64,000 bases of DNA from Sporosarcina sp. Marseille-Q4063 (lineage in GTDB: Bacteria > Bacillota > Bacilli > Bacillales_A > Planococcaceae), in the NCBI RefSeq assembly GCF_018309085.1, contig NZ_CP070502.1, positions 62,001 to 126,000 of the forward strand. Direction: 5' to 3'. The translations under genes and the position numbers were made by a program. Under the pieces are notes generated by a model that made no database searches, was not told the DNA's origin, and was given only the letters and a program-made list of their open reading frames with translations. Positions 1-9,457 of this stretch are shown in pieces. The stretch's first letter is position 1. Each line of letters starts with the position of its first letter.

Positions 1-33
1 TTATAATATTAGTTGATTGGCAGGTGAAGCGGT

Positions 34-795
34 TTGATCTATAAAGTGCGACTAGATGTTTTTGAAGGACCCTTAGATTTATTATTGCATTTAATAAATC
101 GTTTAGAAATAGATATCTATGATATACCCATGTCTGAATTAACTGATCAGTACATGGAGCATATCCATGCGATGCGCGTACTTCGACTTGACGAACTAAG
201 TGAATATCTAGTGCTGGCTGCGACGCTTATTGAAATTAAAAGCAAAATGTTACTTCCAATCCATGAAGGCGAAGATTTCGGCGACGATGCTGATTTCGAT
301 ATGGAAGATGATCCGCGTGATGAACTCGTCGCGCGATTAATCGAGTATCGAAAGTATAAGGAAGCTGCTACTAGCTTAAAAGAAGCAGCGGATAATCGAT
401 TGGACTATTTCACGAAATCGCCCGGGGATCTTTCACAGTTTGGTGAAATCGTATCAGTGGGATTGGAAGAAAATTTGAATGTATTCGATTTGATTGGTGC
501 TTTTCAAAAAATGATCGATCGAAACCGACTAAGAGCTCCTCTCTCCGCTAGTATAACCAAAACAGAGCTGTCTGTCGGCGAAAAGATGGATGAAATAATG
601 GGGCGGCTGGTCGTTAATGGCGGTCGTTGTGATTTTCACACGCTTTTTGAAGAAGGAGATACTGGTGAACTTGTTGTCACCTTCATGTCAGTACTCGAAT
701 TAATGTTAAGGGGTGACGTCAACGTCGAGCAAAGTAATAACTTTGCAAATCTAATTGTATCGTACGTGAAAGATGGTGAAGAATCCCATGGATGA
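34..795 (+). CDS. scpA: Segregation and condensation protein A
   Basis: Kleisin subunit of the bacterial SMC condensin, which with Smc and ScpB organises and segregates the chromosome. The 253-residue product opens with the typical ScpA N-terminus (YKVRLDVFEGPLDLLLHLI) and has the acidic linker near residues 80-95 and a C-terminal winged-helix part. I chose the TTG at 34 because an AGGTGA Shine-Dalgarno lies 6 bases upstream and the protein then starts at the family's usual point. The next gene overlaps its end, as in other Firmicutes scpAB pairs. Identification is by family resemblance and is firm. Confidence 0.96.
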   Translation: MIYKVRLDVFEGPLDLLLHLINRLEIDIYDIPMSELTDQYMEHIHAMRVLRLDELSEYLVLAATLIEIKSKMLLPIHEGEDFGDDADFDMEDDPRDELVARLIEYRKYKEAATSLKEAADNRLDYFTKSPGDLSQFGEIVSVGLEENLNVFDLIGAFQKMIDRNRLRAPLSASITKTELSVGEKMDEIMGRLVVNGGRCDFHTLFEEGDTGELVVTFMSVLELMLRGDVNVEQSNNFANLIVSYVKDGEESHG

Positions 796-1399
796 AGGGA
801 AAAGTTTACAAGGAATGATTGAAAGTTTTTTATTTATAGCTGGTGATGAAGGATTAACGATTAAGCAATTAACCACAGTTACGGAACAAAGTGAAGCAAA
901 GGTAAAGCAAGCACTTACCAGCTTGCTTGAAAATTATGAAGGACAAGTTGAAAGAGGCATTACATTAAAACAGTTCGGCGGTTCGTACAGGCTTGTAACT
1001 AAAGCGGAATTTGCCGACAGTATTAAACGATTACTTGAAAACCCATCACCCCAGTCAATTACAAAGGCATCCCTTGAGGTGTTAGCCATTATCGCTTATA
1101 AACAACCCGTAACTCGAGTTGAAATCGATGATCTTCGTGGTGTTAAATCAGAAGGTCCAATACATACACTAATATCAAGGGGGTTAATAATGGAGATGGG
1201 CCGCTCGGAAGGCACGGGGCGGGCGATTTTATATGGTACGACGAAATTATTTTTAGATCGATTCGGGTTGGAGTCAATAGAAGGGTTGCCACCTCTAACA
1301 GTGGAAGAGGACGACAATGACGGTAATACCGATTTATTTATGACACAATTTCAAGAAGCATTCAGAGTTGAAAATGATGGAGGAGGAAACACTACTTGA
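788..1399 (+). CDS. scpB: Segregation and condensation protein B
   Basis: ScpB partners ScpA in the Smc condensin complex. The product (203 residues from this start) contains tandem winged-helix domains, with the conserved stretch LAIIAYKQPVTRVEIDDLRG near the middle and a short acidic tail. An in-frame ATG also exists at 773 (208 residues). I prefer 788 because GGTGA lies about 8 bases upstream and the N-terminus then matches the ScpB family length. It overlaps scpA by 8 bases and its stop overlaps the next TTG start by 4, so the three genes are probably translationally coupled. Confidence 0.93.
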   Translation: MDEGKSLQGMIESFLFIAGDEGLTIKQLTTVTEQSEAKVKQALTSLLENYEGQVERGITLKQFGGSYRLVTKAEFADSIKRLLENPSPQSITKASLEVLAIIAYKQPVTRVEIDDLRGVKSEGPIHTLISRGLIMEMGRSEGTGRAILYGTTKLFLDRFGLESIEGLPPLTVEEDDNDGNTDLFMTQFQEAFRVENDGGGNTT

Positions 1400-2394
1400 A
1401 ACGTGCAATTGCAATGATTCTATTTGCAACAATCGTTTTATTTGCGGGCGGAAAAGAAGCCAGTGCGCGTGATGCTTGGGTTGTGATTGATGCTGATACG
1501 GGAAGATTGCTCTCGGGATCGAATGAACATGTTCGACTGCCTATCGCCAGTTTAACAAAAATATGGACAGCTTTTACGGTTTTGGAAAGTGGTGCTCCGC
1601 TAGGATTCACGACGATTTCACCGGAGGCTGCATCCGCTGAAGGATCGTCTATCTATATGAAGCAAGGCGTGACAGCTGACGTCGAAGGACTGTTATACGG
1701 TCTAATGCTTCGGTCTGGGAATGACGCGGCTTATGCGCTCGCTGAACATGCAGGTGGCTCGCTTCAAGGGTTCGTCGATTTAATGAATGACAACGCACTC
1801 TTATATGGACTTAACGATACTGTCTTTACAAATCCATCGGGTCTTCACAATGAATTGCATTTATCAACTGCATATGACACGGCTTTAATGATGTATCATG
1901 CAATGCAAAATGAAACCTTCAAAAAAATCGCGTCAACTCATACCTACAATTATCAACTTAAAAATGAAAATTACAGTTGGCAAAATAAACATCGATTGGT
2001 ACGTTCTAATGAGACAGCAATTGCTGGTAAAACAGGGTTTACCAAAATGGCGGGTCGTACACTGGTCACATACTTTGAAAAAGACGGGAAAAAGATAATT
2101 GTTGTAACCTTAAATGACGGGAACGATTGGAATACGCATCGTCAATTATCTGAAAGTACGTTTTCTAATTATGAGTTAGTAACCGTTGCGAAAAAAGGAA
2201 GGTATTCAATTCTTCCGGGTATGGAAGGGGAACTTGATAAGCCGATAAAACTACTGTTGAAAAAAGGTGAAAAAAGTAATGTTTCACATATTCTCCGCAT
2301 TCCTCGCGGAGAAAACAAGACTAGTATTGGAAGATGGACGGTTTATTTTGATAATAACCCGTTGATCACTTCGGAAATACTACTTACCAGATAG
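1396..2394 (+). CDS. dacB: D-alanyl-D-alanine carboxypeptidase (DacB-like, peptidase S11)
   Basis: Low-molecular-mass penicillin-binding protein that trims the terminal D-Ala from peptidoglycan stem peptides outside the membrane. The 332-residue product has an N-terminal signal peptide (about residues 1-24) and the three active-site motifs in order: SLTK (SxxK), SGN, and KTG. It is shorter than B. subtilis DacB, with a reduced C-terminal part, so assignment to DacB rather than another S11 enzyme rests on position downstream of scpB. The TTG start has a strong GGAGGA site and overlaps the scpB stop by 4 bases. The ypuI, spmA and spmB genes that flank dacB in B. subtilis are not here. Confidence 0.85.
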   Translation: MKRAIAMILFATIVLFAGGKEASARDAWVVIDADTGRLLSGSNEHVRLPIASLTKIWTAFTVLESGAPLGFTTISPEAASAEGSSIYMKQGVTADVEGLLYGLMLRSGNDAAYALAEHAGGSLQGFVDLMNDNALLYGLNDTVFTNPSGLHNELHLSTAYDTALMMYHAMQNETFKKIASTHTYNYQLKNENYSWQNKHRLVRSNETAIAGKTGFTKMAGRTLVTYFEKDGKKIIVVTLNDGNDWNTHRQLSESTFSNYELVTVAKKGRYSILPGMEGELDKPIKLLLKKGEKSNVSHILRIPRGENKTSIGRWTVYFDNNPLITSEILLTR

Positions 2395-2446
2395 AAGAAA
2401 ATACGACTACAATTGAATAATTGCGTCAGAAATATGGCGATAGTAG

Positions 2447-2480
2447 GAAGACTGACTTATTAATAGGACAGTCTTCTTTT
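2447..2480 (+). terminator. Rho-independent terminator after dacB
   Basis: An 8-bp perfect stem, GAAGACTG paired with CAGTCTTC, with a 14-base loop and followed by TTTT. It closes the scpA-scpB-dacB unit just before rluB. Confidence 0.75.
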
Positions 2481-2536
2481 AATTTGGCGTAAAGTATGAC
2501 ATAATTTTTCTCAGTACGTAGGACGGAGTGAACAAA

Positions 2537-3268
2537 ATGGAAAGATTGCAAAAAGTGATGGCCCAAGCGGGGGTTGCTTCTAGAAGAAAATCAGAGGAAC
2601 TAATTGTTAATGGGAAAGTAAAAGTAAATGGCGTTGTTGTAACTGAGTTAGGAACGAGAGTCTCATCCACTGATCAAGTCGAGGTAGAAGGGATTCAAAT
2701 CGTCAAGGAAGAAAATGTTTATTATCTTCTGTATAAACCAAGAGGGGTTATTTCAACGGCGAATGATGAGAAAGGCAGAAAAACCGTTGTGGACTTTTTC
2801 CCGCATATTGAAAAACGAATTTATCCAGTAGGGCGACTCGATTATGATACTTCGGGCGCTATCATCCTAACAAACGATGGAGATTTTTCATATTTAATGA
2901 CGCATCCAAAATTCGAGATCAAGAAACAATATATTGCAAAAGTAAAAGGAATTCCTTCTAGAGAGAATTTACGTAAACTTGAACGCGGGATAGAACTTGA
3001 AGATGGAATGACTGCACCGGCGAATGTGAAAATGCAATCGATGGATAAGAAAACGCAAACCGCAATTGTTGAAATTACGATTCATGAAGGTAGAAATCGA
3101 CAAGTTCGCCGCATGTTTGATGCGATTGGTTGTCCTGTTGAAAGTTTGACACGAGAAGAATTCGGCATTTTATCGACTCGAGGATTAAATGCGGGAGAAG
3201 CTAGAGAGTTAACAATCCATGAAGTAAAACAATTACGCGTGCTTGCGGAAACCGGTAAAATAGGATAA
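2537..3268 (+). CDS. rluB: 23S rRNA pseudouridine synthase RluB
   Basis: Converts a uridine in helix 89/90 of 23S rRNA to pseudouridine (RluB/RsuA family). The 243-residue product has an N-terminal S4 RNA-binding domain (about residues 1-60) and the catalytic GRLDYDTSG motif with the nucleophilic Asp near residue 102. The ATG at 2537 is preferred over the in-frame GTG at 2528: GGAGTGA ends about 5 bases before it and family members begin MERLQKV. In B. subtilis the same gene precedes resA, and the order is kept here. Confidence 0.94.
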   Translation: MERLQKVMAQAGVASRRKSEELIVNGKVKVNGVVVTELGTRVSSTDQVEVEGIQIVKEENVYYLLYKPRGVISTANDEKGRKTVVDFFPHIEKRIYPVGRLDYDTSGAIILTNDGDFSYLMTHPKFEIKKQYIAKVKGIPSRENLRKLERGIELEDGMTAPANVKMQSMDKKTQTAIVEITIHEGRNRQVRRMFDAIGCPVESLTREEFGILSTRGLNAGEARELTIHEVKQLRVLAETGKIG

Positions 3269-3303
3269 TTGTTTTGAATCTGTTCACAGTTATTTCATTA
3301 ATA

Positions 3304-3335
3304 GTTAAAGAATGAAGATATTCGTTTGTTATAAT
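3304..3335 (+). promoter_or_regulatory. Candidate promoter for resABC (extended -10)
   Basis: A perfect TATAAT at 3330-3335 is preceded by TG one base upstream (TGTTATAAT), an extended -10 SigA element, about 30 bases before the resA start. The -35 region is poor. A sequence GTTCACAGT at 3282-3290 resembles the reverse complement of the ResD consensus TTTGTGAAT at 6 of 9 positions. Confidence 0.6.
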
Positions 3336-3366
3336 GGAATAAGATTATTGGTTTGGGGGTTAGAAA

Positions 3367-3918
3367 ATGTCAAAAGCGAATCGAATGGCTGCTAATAGAA
3401 AAAAGCGCCTTGTCATTCGGACAATCGTTCTTTTAGTTCTTGCCGTTGCAATTGTATTCGCAATTGTTACGCGTGATAAAGTGAAAGTATTAGCGGTTGG
3501 TGATAAAGCGCCTGACTTTGAGCTTGTTGATCTAGAAGGAAATAAACATCGCCTATCTGATTATAAAGGTGAAGGGGTTTTTCTTAACTTCTGGGGTTCC
3601 TGGTGCGGTCCATGCAAAACAGAAATGCCGTTTATGGAAAACCAGTATAAAGAGTTTGAAGGAAAAGGCGTTCACATATTGGCGATTAATATTAAAGATA
3701 CCCGATTAAAGGCAGAGACGTTCAGGGACCAATTTGGATTGACGTTTCCAATTGCCAGAGATCCAGACGAGAGCGTGAGACGCGCATACAACGTCATGCC
3801 GCTCCCAACTACAATCCTGATTAATAAAGATGGGATTATTAAAGATATAATAACGAGGGGAATGTCGGAAGATGAGATCCGCTCATTAATGGAAAGCATT
3901 CAACCCGATCCCAATTAA
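3367..3918 (+). CDS. resA: Thiol-disulfide oxidoreductase ResA
   Basis: Extracytoplasmic membrane-anchored thioredoxin-like protein that reduces the haem-binding cysteines of apocytochrome c so haem can be attached. The 183-residue product has one N-terminal transmembrane anchor (about residues 15-34) and a thioredoxin fold with WCGPC, cysteines near 80 and 83. B. subtilis ResA has CEPC, so the dipeptide differs. First gene of resABC, with GGGGGTT as ribosome site and 12 bases before resB. Confidence 0.95.
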   Translation: MSKANRMAANRKKRLVIRTIVLLVLAVAIVFAIVTRDKVKVLAVGDKAPDFELVDLEGNKHRLSDYKGEGVFLNFWGSWCGPCKTEMPFMENQYKEFEGKGVHILAINIKDTRLKAETFRDQFGLTFPIARDPDESVRRAYNVMPLPTTILINKDGIIKDIITRGMSEDEIRSLMESIQPDPN

Positions 3919-3930
3919 GGAGTCTATAAA

Positions 3931-5580
3931 ATGAGCAAAATCAAATGCCAGTGCGGTCATGAAAATCCATTTGGCACGGTGCTTTGTGAGCGATGTGGAA
4001 GACCGCAAACTGAAGAGGCAATTCAAAGTGAAACAGTGGATATGCGTTATGAAGGTTCAGCGCGTAGATCTCAGACGTATAAAAGAACAATCATTGATAA
4101 AATATGGAACTTCTTTTCAAGTGTTAAAATTGGAATCAGTATAATTATCGCTGTTCTTGTAACCTCGGCGATAGGTACGATATTCCCACAAAAATTATAC
4201 GTCCCTGTCAGCGATGCCGAATTGGGAGATTATTATGAGCGTTTATACGGCTTTTTTGGCGTCATCTATTACAAGCTCGGTTTTCATGATATGTATAACA
4301 GTTGGTGGTTCATCACGCTAGTTGGAATGCTTGGAACTTCTATTATCATTGCAAGTGTTGATAGAGTTATTCCTCTTTATAAATCATTGAAAAAACAACG
4401 GACGAAACGCCATCCATCCTTTATGAAACGTCAGCGAATATATGGTATCGGACCAGTTAATGACGCAGATGAGTCTATTAACAAGGCAGCGGAGAAACTA
4501 AAGAATCTTCGTTATAATGTTAAAATAGAAGACGGTGCAATTTTGGCGGAAAAAAACCGTTTTTCAAGATGGGGCCCTTATGTTAATCATACTGGACTTA
4601 TTATTTTCTTAAGCGCAATTTTACTTCGTGGAATCCCCGGGTTTTATGTCGATGAAACGCTTTGGATTCGAGAAGGCGAGACATTGGAAATACCTGGCGC
4701 GCCCGGATATTATATTGAAAACAATGGTTTTACAATTGAAAACTATTCAATAGAAGAAGACGATGAAGTGTTCAGCACAGCTCTTGAACGTGTGGGCATG
4801 ATTGCAAAGAATTATCAGACTGACGTCTCATTATACAAAAATGCTGATGATGCTCTCCCAGGACAAACTGAGAATATTGAATTCGTTAAAGATGAGTCAA
4901 TCATCGTCAACCATCCATTAACGTTTGATGGGTATAGTATTTTTCAGATGGATTTCCGGTTAGATGAATTAAAATCGATGACTTTTCAATTGACTGAAAA
5001 AGCAACGGAAGAATCACTTGGTGAATTTAAAATTGATCTAATAAATCCCGAAGATAAATACGAACTTGAAAATGGTGCAATAGTCGAGATTAAAGAATAT
5101 TATCCGGATTATGATGGTATCAAGGACGGAGAACCGCATTCGAAATCTCCAATTCCAAATAATCCTGCTTTTATATTCAAAATGATAACACCCGAAAAAC
5201 CAGAAGGTGAAATGAGTTTCGTTGCAATTCGACAAACACTTGAAACTGAAGAAAATGATTACAAGGCAAATTTCTTAAGTGCTGAAACACGTGATATATC
5301 GGGTTTGACGATTCGTAAGGACCGAACACTGTACATATTATTGTTCGGCGGAATTGTTTTCATGATTGGTGTCTCGCAAGGCTCTTACTGGAATCATAGA
5401 CGAATTTGGATTCAAAAAGGGGAAGGAAATGAAATTCTCCTTGCCAGCCATACAAATAAAAACTGGTTCGCATTAAGAAAAGAGATTGAGCAAGTACAAG
5501 AACACGCGGACTTGCCTGAATATGAAGACCGTGAAGATACTGAGTCCAAATTGGACGACGAGGAAGGGGACTTTAACTAA
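3931..5580 (+). CDS. resB: Cytochrome c biogenesis protein ResB
   Basis: Membrane component of the system II cytochrome c synthetase; with ResC it delivers and attaches haem to CXXCH motifs. The 549-residue product starts with a small zinc-ribbon-like segment (cysteines in CQCGH and CERCG, residues 6-22), then transmembrane segments near residues 65-85, 125-145 and 220-240, a large extracytoplasmic domain, and a last membrane segment near 470. The cysteine-bearing head also occurs in B. subtilis ResB. Its TAA stop shares one base with the resC ATG. Confidence 0.95.
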   Translation: MSKIKCQCGHENPFGTVLCERCGRPQTEEAIQSETVDMRYEGSARRSQTYKRTIIDKIWNFFSSVKIGISIIIAVLVTSAIGTIFPQKLYVPVSDAELGDYYERLYGFFGVIYYKLGFHDMYNSWWFITLVGMLGTSIIIASVDRVIPLYKSLKKQRTKRHPSFMKRQRIYGIGPVNDADESINKAAEKLKNLRYNVKIEDGAILAEKNRFSRWGPYVNHTGLIIFLSAILLRGIPGFYVDETLWIREGETLEIPGAPGYYIENNGFTIENYSIEEDDEVFSTALERVGMIAKNYQTDVSLYKNADDALPGQTENIEFVKDESIIVNHPLTFDGYSIFQMDFRLDELKSMTFQLTEKATEESLGEFKIDLINPEDKYELENGAIVEIKEYYPDYDGIKDGEPHSKSPIPNNPAFIFKMITPEKPEGEMSFVAIRQTLETEENDYKANFLSAETRDISGLTIRKDRTLYILLFGGIVFMIGVSQGSYWNHRRIWIQKGEGNEILLASHTNKNWFALRKEIEQVQEHADLPEYEDREDTESKLDDEEGDFN

Positions 5581-6764
5581 TGGATTTTGCATCATTGAGC
5601 TCAAACTTACTTCTAGTCTCATTTATCGCCTATTTAGTTGCAACACTCTTCTTCGGAGGAGCTGTAAAAGGCGCAAAAACAGAAAAGGCATATAAAAACA
5701 GTAAATGGGGAAATATCGGGATTACCATTACGATCATTGGGTTTCTTACACATCTAGGTTATTTTATAACGCGATGGATTGCTTCGGGACATGCACCGGT
5801 CAGTAATATGTTCGAATTTGTGACCGCATTTGGAATGATGATCGTCGGGGCATTCATTTTGCTGTTTTATATGTATAGAACACCGTCACTCGGTTTATTC
5901 GCTTTGCCGATTGCCGTAGTCATTATCGGATATGCAAGCATGTTCCCTACGGAAATTACGCCGCTTATCCCAGCTCTTAAAAGTTATTGGTTAACAGTTC
6001 ATGTTATTACAGTAGTAATTGGCGAAGCGATTCTAGCAATCAGTGCGGTCGCAGGACTTGTTTTACTATTGAAAGTAACTGACTTAACAAAGAAATCCAA
6101 ACAACGTTTTTGGTTGGAATCCGTTATATTCACGATAGTCTTGGTAGTCGGTTTCATTCTTTCATCTACCGTGTTTTCAGTTATGGGGAATGAGGCTGAG
6201 TTTACATACGTCGACAAAAATGGAGATCCGGCTAAAATCGAATATATTTATCCACCGTTATTTGGTATGAATGAATATGAAGCACTCACGCCTGATGCAA
6301 TGACGCCGCTATTTGAAATGCCTGCTATCGTCAATGCGAAAACATTGACTACTTTTGTTTGGTCATTGGCAACAGGAATAGTACTATATCTGTTGTTGCG
6401 ACTGATAATTCGTCGACCGATCGCGACATTATTTCAGCCGTTCGCCAAAAAAGCAAATACGCGTTTAATGGACGAGATCGGCTATAGATCCGTGTTAATA
6501 GGTTTCCCTGTATTTACACTTGGCGCCTTGGTATTTGCGATGATTTGGGCGCACGAGGCATGGTCTAGATTTTGGGGATGGGATCCTAAAGAAGTTTGGG
6601 CGCTCATTACTTGGCTCTTTTATGCAGCATTTCTACATTTACGCTTATCGCGCGGATGGGAAGGCGAAAAGTCTGCTTGGCTTGCAGTAATTGGATTTAT
6701 TATCATTATGTTTAACTTAATTGCTGTAAACTTAATCCTTGCAGGATTGCATTCCTACGCATAA
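5580..6764 (+). CDS. resC: Cytochrome c biogenesis protein ResC (CcsA family)
   Basis: Haem-handling partner of ResB in system II cytochrome c maturation. The 394-residue polytopic membrane protein carries the tryptophan-rich WWD-type motif near its C-terminus ([19 protein letters not shown]), which binds haem in this family, plus conserved histidines in the flanking helices. The ATG overlaps the resB stop by one base, showing tight coupling. A strong terminator follows, so resDE is probably also transcribed from its own promoter. Confidence 0.95.
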   Translation: MDFASLSSNLLLVSFIAYLVATLFFGGAVKGAKTEKAYKNSKWGNIGITITIIGFLTHLGYFITRWIASGHAPVSNMFEFVTAFGMMIVGAFILLFYMYRTPSLGLFALPIAVVIIGYASMFPTEITPLIPALKSYWLTVHVITVVIGEAILAISAVAGLVLLLKVTDLTKKSKQRFWLESVIFTIVLVVGFILSSTVFSVMGNEAEFTYVDKNGDPAKIEYIYPPLFGMNEYEALTPDAMTPLFEMPAIVNAKTLTTFVWSLATGIVLYLLLRLIIRRPIATLFQPFAKKANTRLMDEIGYRSVLIGFPVFTLGALVFAMIWAHEAWSRFWGWDPKEVWALITWLFYAAFLHLRLSRGWEGEKSAWLAVIGFIIIMFNLIAVNLILAGLHSYA

Positions 6765-6773
6765 ATAAATATA

Positions 6774-6810
6774 GACTGCATGGATTATTGAATGTCCATG
6801 CAGTCTTTTT
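6774..6810 (+). terminator. Rho-independent terminator after resC
   Basis: An 11-bp perfect stem (GACTGCATGGA / TCCATGCAGTC), 10-base loop and five T residues. It separates resABC from resDE. Confidence 0.85.
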
Positions 6811-6821
6811 GCATCCAACTA

Positions 6822-6841
6822 CAGGCACCAGTCCCTCGTGT
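6822..6841. repeat. Possible remnant of the dispersed palindromic repeat
   Basis: The 20 bases here match, at 17 of 20 positions, the reverse complement of the right end of the palindromic element at 27026-27200 (positions 27165-27184). This suggests a decayed or partial copy of the same repeat family between resC and resD. Confidence 0.4.
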
Positions 6842-6854
6842 TGGCGGCCTCCGC

Positions 6855-6896
6855 TTTTGTTTTTTAAATTTTACTGATATAATTGTAGAATATAAT
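6855..6896 (+). promoter_or_regulatory. Candidate promoter(s) for resDE
   Basis: Two TATAAT hexamers lie at 6878-6883 and 6891-6896 upstream of resD. The first has TG one base before it (extended -10) and a weak TTTTGT 17 bases upstream. Confidence 0.55.
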
Positions 6897-6926
6897 TGAG
6901 TAGTACGTTGAAAGGGGTAAATATCC

Positions 6927-7640
6927 ATGGAAGAAAATATTTCGATATTAGTGGTCGACGATGAGGATCGAATCCGTCGTCTTTTGAACATGTATTTAAC
7001 TCGCGAAGGATACACCGTCGATGAAGCCGTTGACGGAGCCGAGGCTCTTGAAAAAGCCGTGGAAAATGATTATGCATGTATATTATTAGACCATATGATG
7101 CCAGAAAAAGATGGTCTTGAAGTATTAAAAGAATTGCGCGACCAAAAGAACATGACACCGATTATGATGCTAACAGCCAAGGGGGAAGAATCCGACCGCG
7201 TTACTGGCTTTGAAACAGGCGCAGATGATTATATCGTAAAGCCCTTCAGCCCACGGGAAGTAATCCTTCGCGTGAAAGCGGTATTAAGAAGATCTACTAC
7301 GATTCAAGGTGCAACAGCAACGACATCGAAAGACCTTGTCGTATTTCCACAATTAACAATTGACAATGATGCACATCGTGTCACCGCGGAAGGTCAGGAA
7401 GTGAATCTAACGCCAAAAGAGTATGAGTTATTATACTTCTTAGCCAAATCACCGGATAAAGTATTCGATAGAGAGCAACTCTTAAAAGAGGTTTGGCATT
7501 ATGAGTTCTTTGGCGATTTGCGGACTGTTGATACACATGTGAAAAGGCTCCGTGAAAAACTTAGTCGCGTCTCTGAAAGCGCAGCGAAAATGATTGTTAC
7601 TGTTTGGGGAGTCGGCTATAAATTTGAGGCAATCGAATGA
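6927..7640 (+). CDS. resD: Response regulator ResD
   Basis: OmpR/PhoB-family response regulator that activates respiration genes (res, cta, nitrate and fermentation genes in B. subtilis) when phosphorylated by ResE. The 237-residue product has a receiver domain (about 1-120) with the acidic pair D11/D12, the phosphoacceptor Asp near residue 55 (LLDHMMPEKDG), the conserved Lys in YIVKPFSP, and a C-terminal winged-helix DNA-binding domain with the RTVDTHVKRLREKL recognition region. The ribosome site is AAAGGGG. The stop overlaps the resE start by 4 bases. Confidence 0.96.
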   Translation: MEENISILVVDDEDRIRRLLNMYLTREGYTVDEAVDGAEALEKAVENDYACILLDHMMPEKDGLEVLKELRDQKNMTPIMMLTAKGEESDRVTGFETGADDYIVKPFSPREVILRVKAVLRRSTTIQGATATTSKDLVVFPQLTIDNDAHRVTAEGQEVNLTPKEYELLYFLAKSPDKVFDREQLLKEVWHYEFFGDLRTVDTHVKRLREKLSRVSESAAKMIVTVWGVGYKFEAIE

Positions 7641-9406
7641 ATCGAATATGGAATTCAATAGTCGGGAAGCTATGGGCAACCATATTGCTTCTCGTTACTT
7701 TTATTTTGTTTATTGTCACAGCATTGCTTTTAGAGTTTTTAGGGAACTTTCATAAGGAGCAAGCCGAAGATTCACTAATTAGAGAAGCAACAATGATTGA
7801 GAAAATCGTGTTGGATCATGATGATCGTCCATTAATACCACTACTTATACATGATATTTTAGATGAAGAAACAAATGCAATTATAACGGATACTAGTGGA
7901 ACAATCATACATTCTTTTCATAATGGGTTAAACAAGGAAAGAATCGAAAATAAGATTCTTTCCAATTCTACGTTGGCGACTAATTCCGGGTCAACTAAAC
8001 AAGTTTTAAAAGAAATGATGATGCCTTCAGTAAAGGAAGAAGGGGTCATTGAACAATACATCGTGCTAGAAACCTCATATATGACAGAATCAGGCGTTCG
8101 CGGCACGGTCTTTATTTATCAAAGTCTTGATGCCATAAAGGCGACAATGAAAAGAACGACGAACATTGTCTTTCTTTCAGCTTTTATTGCTTTTATCTTA
8201 ACGACTATTTTTGCGTTTTTCTTATCGACCAAAATTACTTCTCCACTTCGAAAAATGCGACAAGCAGCATTGGAATTATCAAAGGGGAATTTTGATACAC
8301 GTCTTCCATCTCTTCAAAGTGATGAAATCGGACAGCTTGCAACCGCATTCAATCAGATGGGCCGACAATTAAAATATCATGTGGAGTTAATTAGTCAGGA
8401 AAAAGAACAATTATCAAGTATCTTAACGTCGATGGCCGATGCCGTCATCACATTTAATCGTGATGGTACGATTCTTTTAAGCAATCCGCAAGCAGAAAAG
8501 CTATTGCAAAAATGGTTTTTTGCCAATGATGCTAAAAATGAATCAGTACCTCCGGAGCTTTTGCATATGTTAGACCACTCGATAACATTTTCGGAAGAAG
8601 TGGAAGATGAATTAGAACTCAATAATCAATTTTACACGATATCCATCAGTCCTTTATATAGCGGAGAAGACATTCGGGGTGCTGTCGCGGTTCTACGAGA
8701 TATGACGGCGCAACATCAGTTAGATAAGCTGCGTTCCGACTTTATTGCAAACGTGTCGCATGAGCTTCGAACCCCGATTTCCATGTTGCAAGGGTATAGT
8801 GAAGCGATATTAGATGGCGTGACAAGGAATGACGAAGAACGGGATGAAATGATTCAAATCATCCACGAAGAATCCCTTCGAATGGGCCGGCTCGTTACAG
8901 ATTTACTCGATTTAGCAAGAATGGAATCCGGGCATATGACGCTGTATAAATATGATGTTTCCGTTATTCCTTTTATTACTCGTATTGCGAACAAGTTTAC
9001 ACAAGTTGCACGAGAATCAAATGTGGATTTACAGCTCAACTTTTCTGAAAATGAGCTTTGGGCTGAGTTAGATGCGGATCGGATTGAACAAGTTGTAACA
9101 AATCTCATAGATAATGCCATTCGACATACTCCAGATAAAGGATGTGTGATCGTGCATGTCGAAAGGTATAGAGATATGTGCAAAATTACTGTTTCTGACA
9201 CCGGAGATGGAATTTCAGAAGAAGACTTACCTTTCATATTCGAACGTTTCTATAAAGTTGATAAAGCAAGAACCCGTGGAAAAGGCGGTACGGGGCTTGG
9301 CTTAGCCATTGCAAAAAACATAATTGATTCGCACGGCGGGGTTATTACGGCTTCTAGGGGAGAAGAGAAAGGAACCGTAATGACAGTTACTTTGCCTTTG
9401 AAATAA
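7637..9406 (+). CDS. resE: Sensor histidine kinase ResE
   Basis: Membrane sensor that phosphorylates ResD in response to oxygen limitation or redox state. The 589-residue protein has two transmembrane helices (about 12-34 and 176-198) flanking an extracytoplasmic domain, a HAMP domain (about 200-250), a PAS domain (about 255-360), a HisKA domain with the phosphorylated His near 375 (NVSHELRTP), and a HATPase domain with N, G1 and G2 boxes (GKGGTGLGLAI). It overlaps resD by 4 bases. The sigX promoter begins two bases after its stop. Confidence 0.96.
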   Translation: MNRIWNSIVGKLWATILLLVTFILFIVTALLLEFLGNFHKEQAEDSLIREATMIEKIVLDHDDRPLIPLLIHDILDEETNAIITDTSGTIIHSFHNGLNKERIENKILSNSTLATNSGSTKQVLKEMMMPSVKEEGVIEQYIVLETSYMTESGVRGTVFIYQSLDAIKATMKRTTNIVFLSAFIAFILTTIFAFFLSTKITSPLRKMRQAALELSKGNFDTRLPSLQSDEIGQLATAFNQMGRQLKYHVELISQEKEQLSSILTSMADAVITFNRDGTILLSNPQAEKLLQKWFFANDAKNESVPPELLHMLDHSITFSEEVEDELELNNQFYTISISPLYSGEDIRGAVAVLRDMTAQHQLDKLRSDFIANVSHELRTPISMLQGYSEAILDGVTRNDEERDEMIQIIHEESLRMGRLVTDLLDLARMESGHMTLYKYDVSVIPFITRIANKFTQVARESNVDLQLNFSENELWAELDADRIEQVVTNLIDNAIRHTPDKGCVIVHVERYRDMCKITVSDTGDGISEEDLPFIFERFYKVDKARTRGKGGTGLGLAIAKNIIDSHGGVITASRGEEKGTVMTVTLPLK

Positions 9407-9407
9407 G

Positions 9408-9433
9408 TGTAACTTTTTGTAAAGTTAGACGAC
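9408..9433 (+). promoter_or_regulatory. ECF-type promoter of sigX
   Basis: TGTAAC at 9408-9413 and CGAC at 9430-9433 are separated by 16 bases, matching the -35/-10 pattern recognised by SigX and related ECF sigma factors in B. subtilis. It lies 24 bases upstream of the sigX start, so the sigX-rsiX operon is probably autoregulated. Confidence 0.75.
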
Positions 9434-9457
9434 TAATAGAATGAACGGGGGGATTTA

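Noticed and set aside
6871..7158. 95-codon - strand frame opposite resD
   Set aside because: It lies fully within the resD gene and promoter, shows no domain and has the composition of an antisense shadow.
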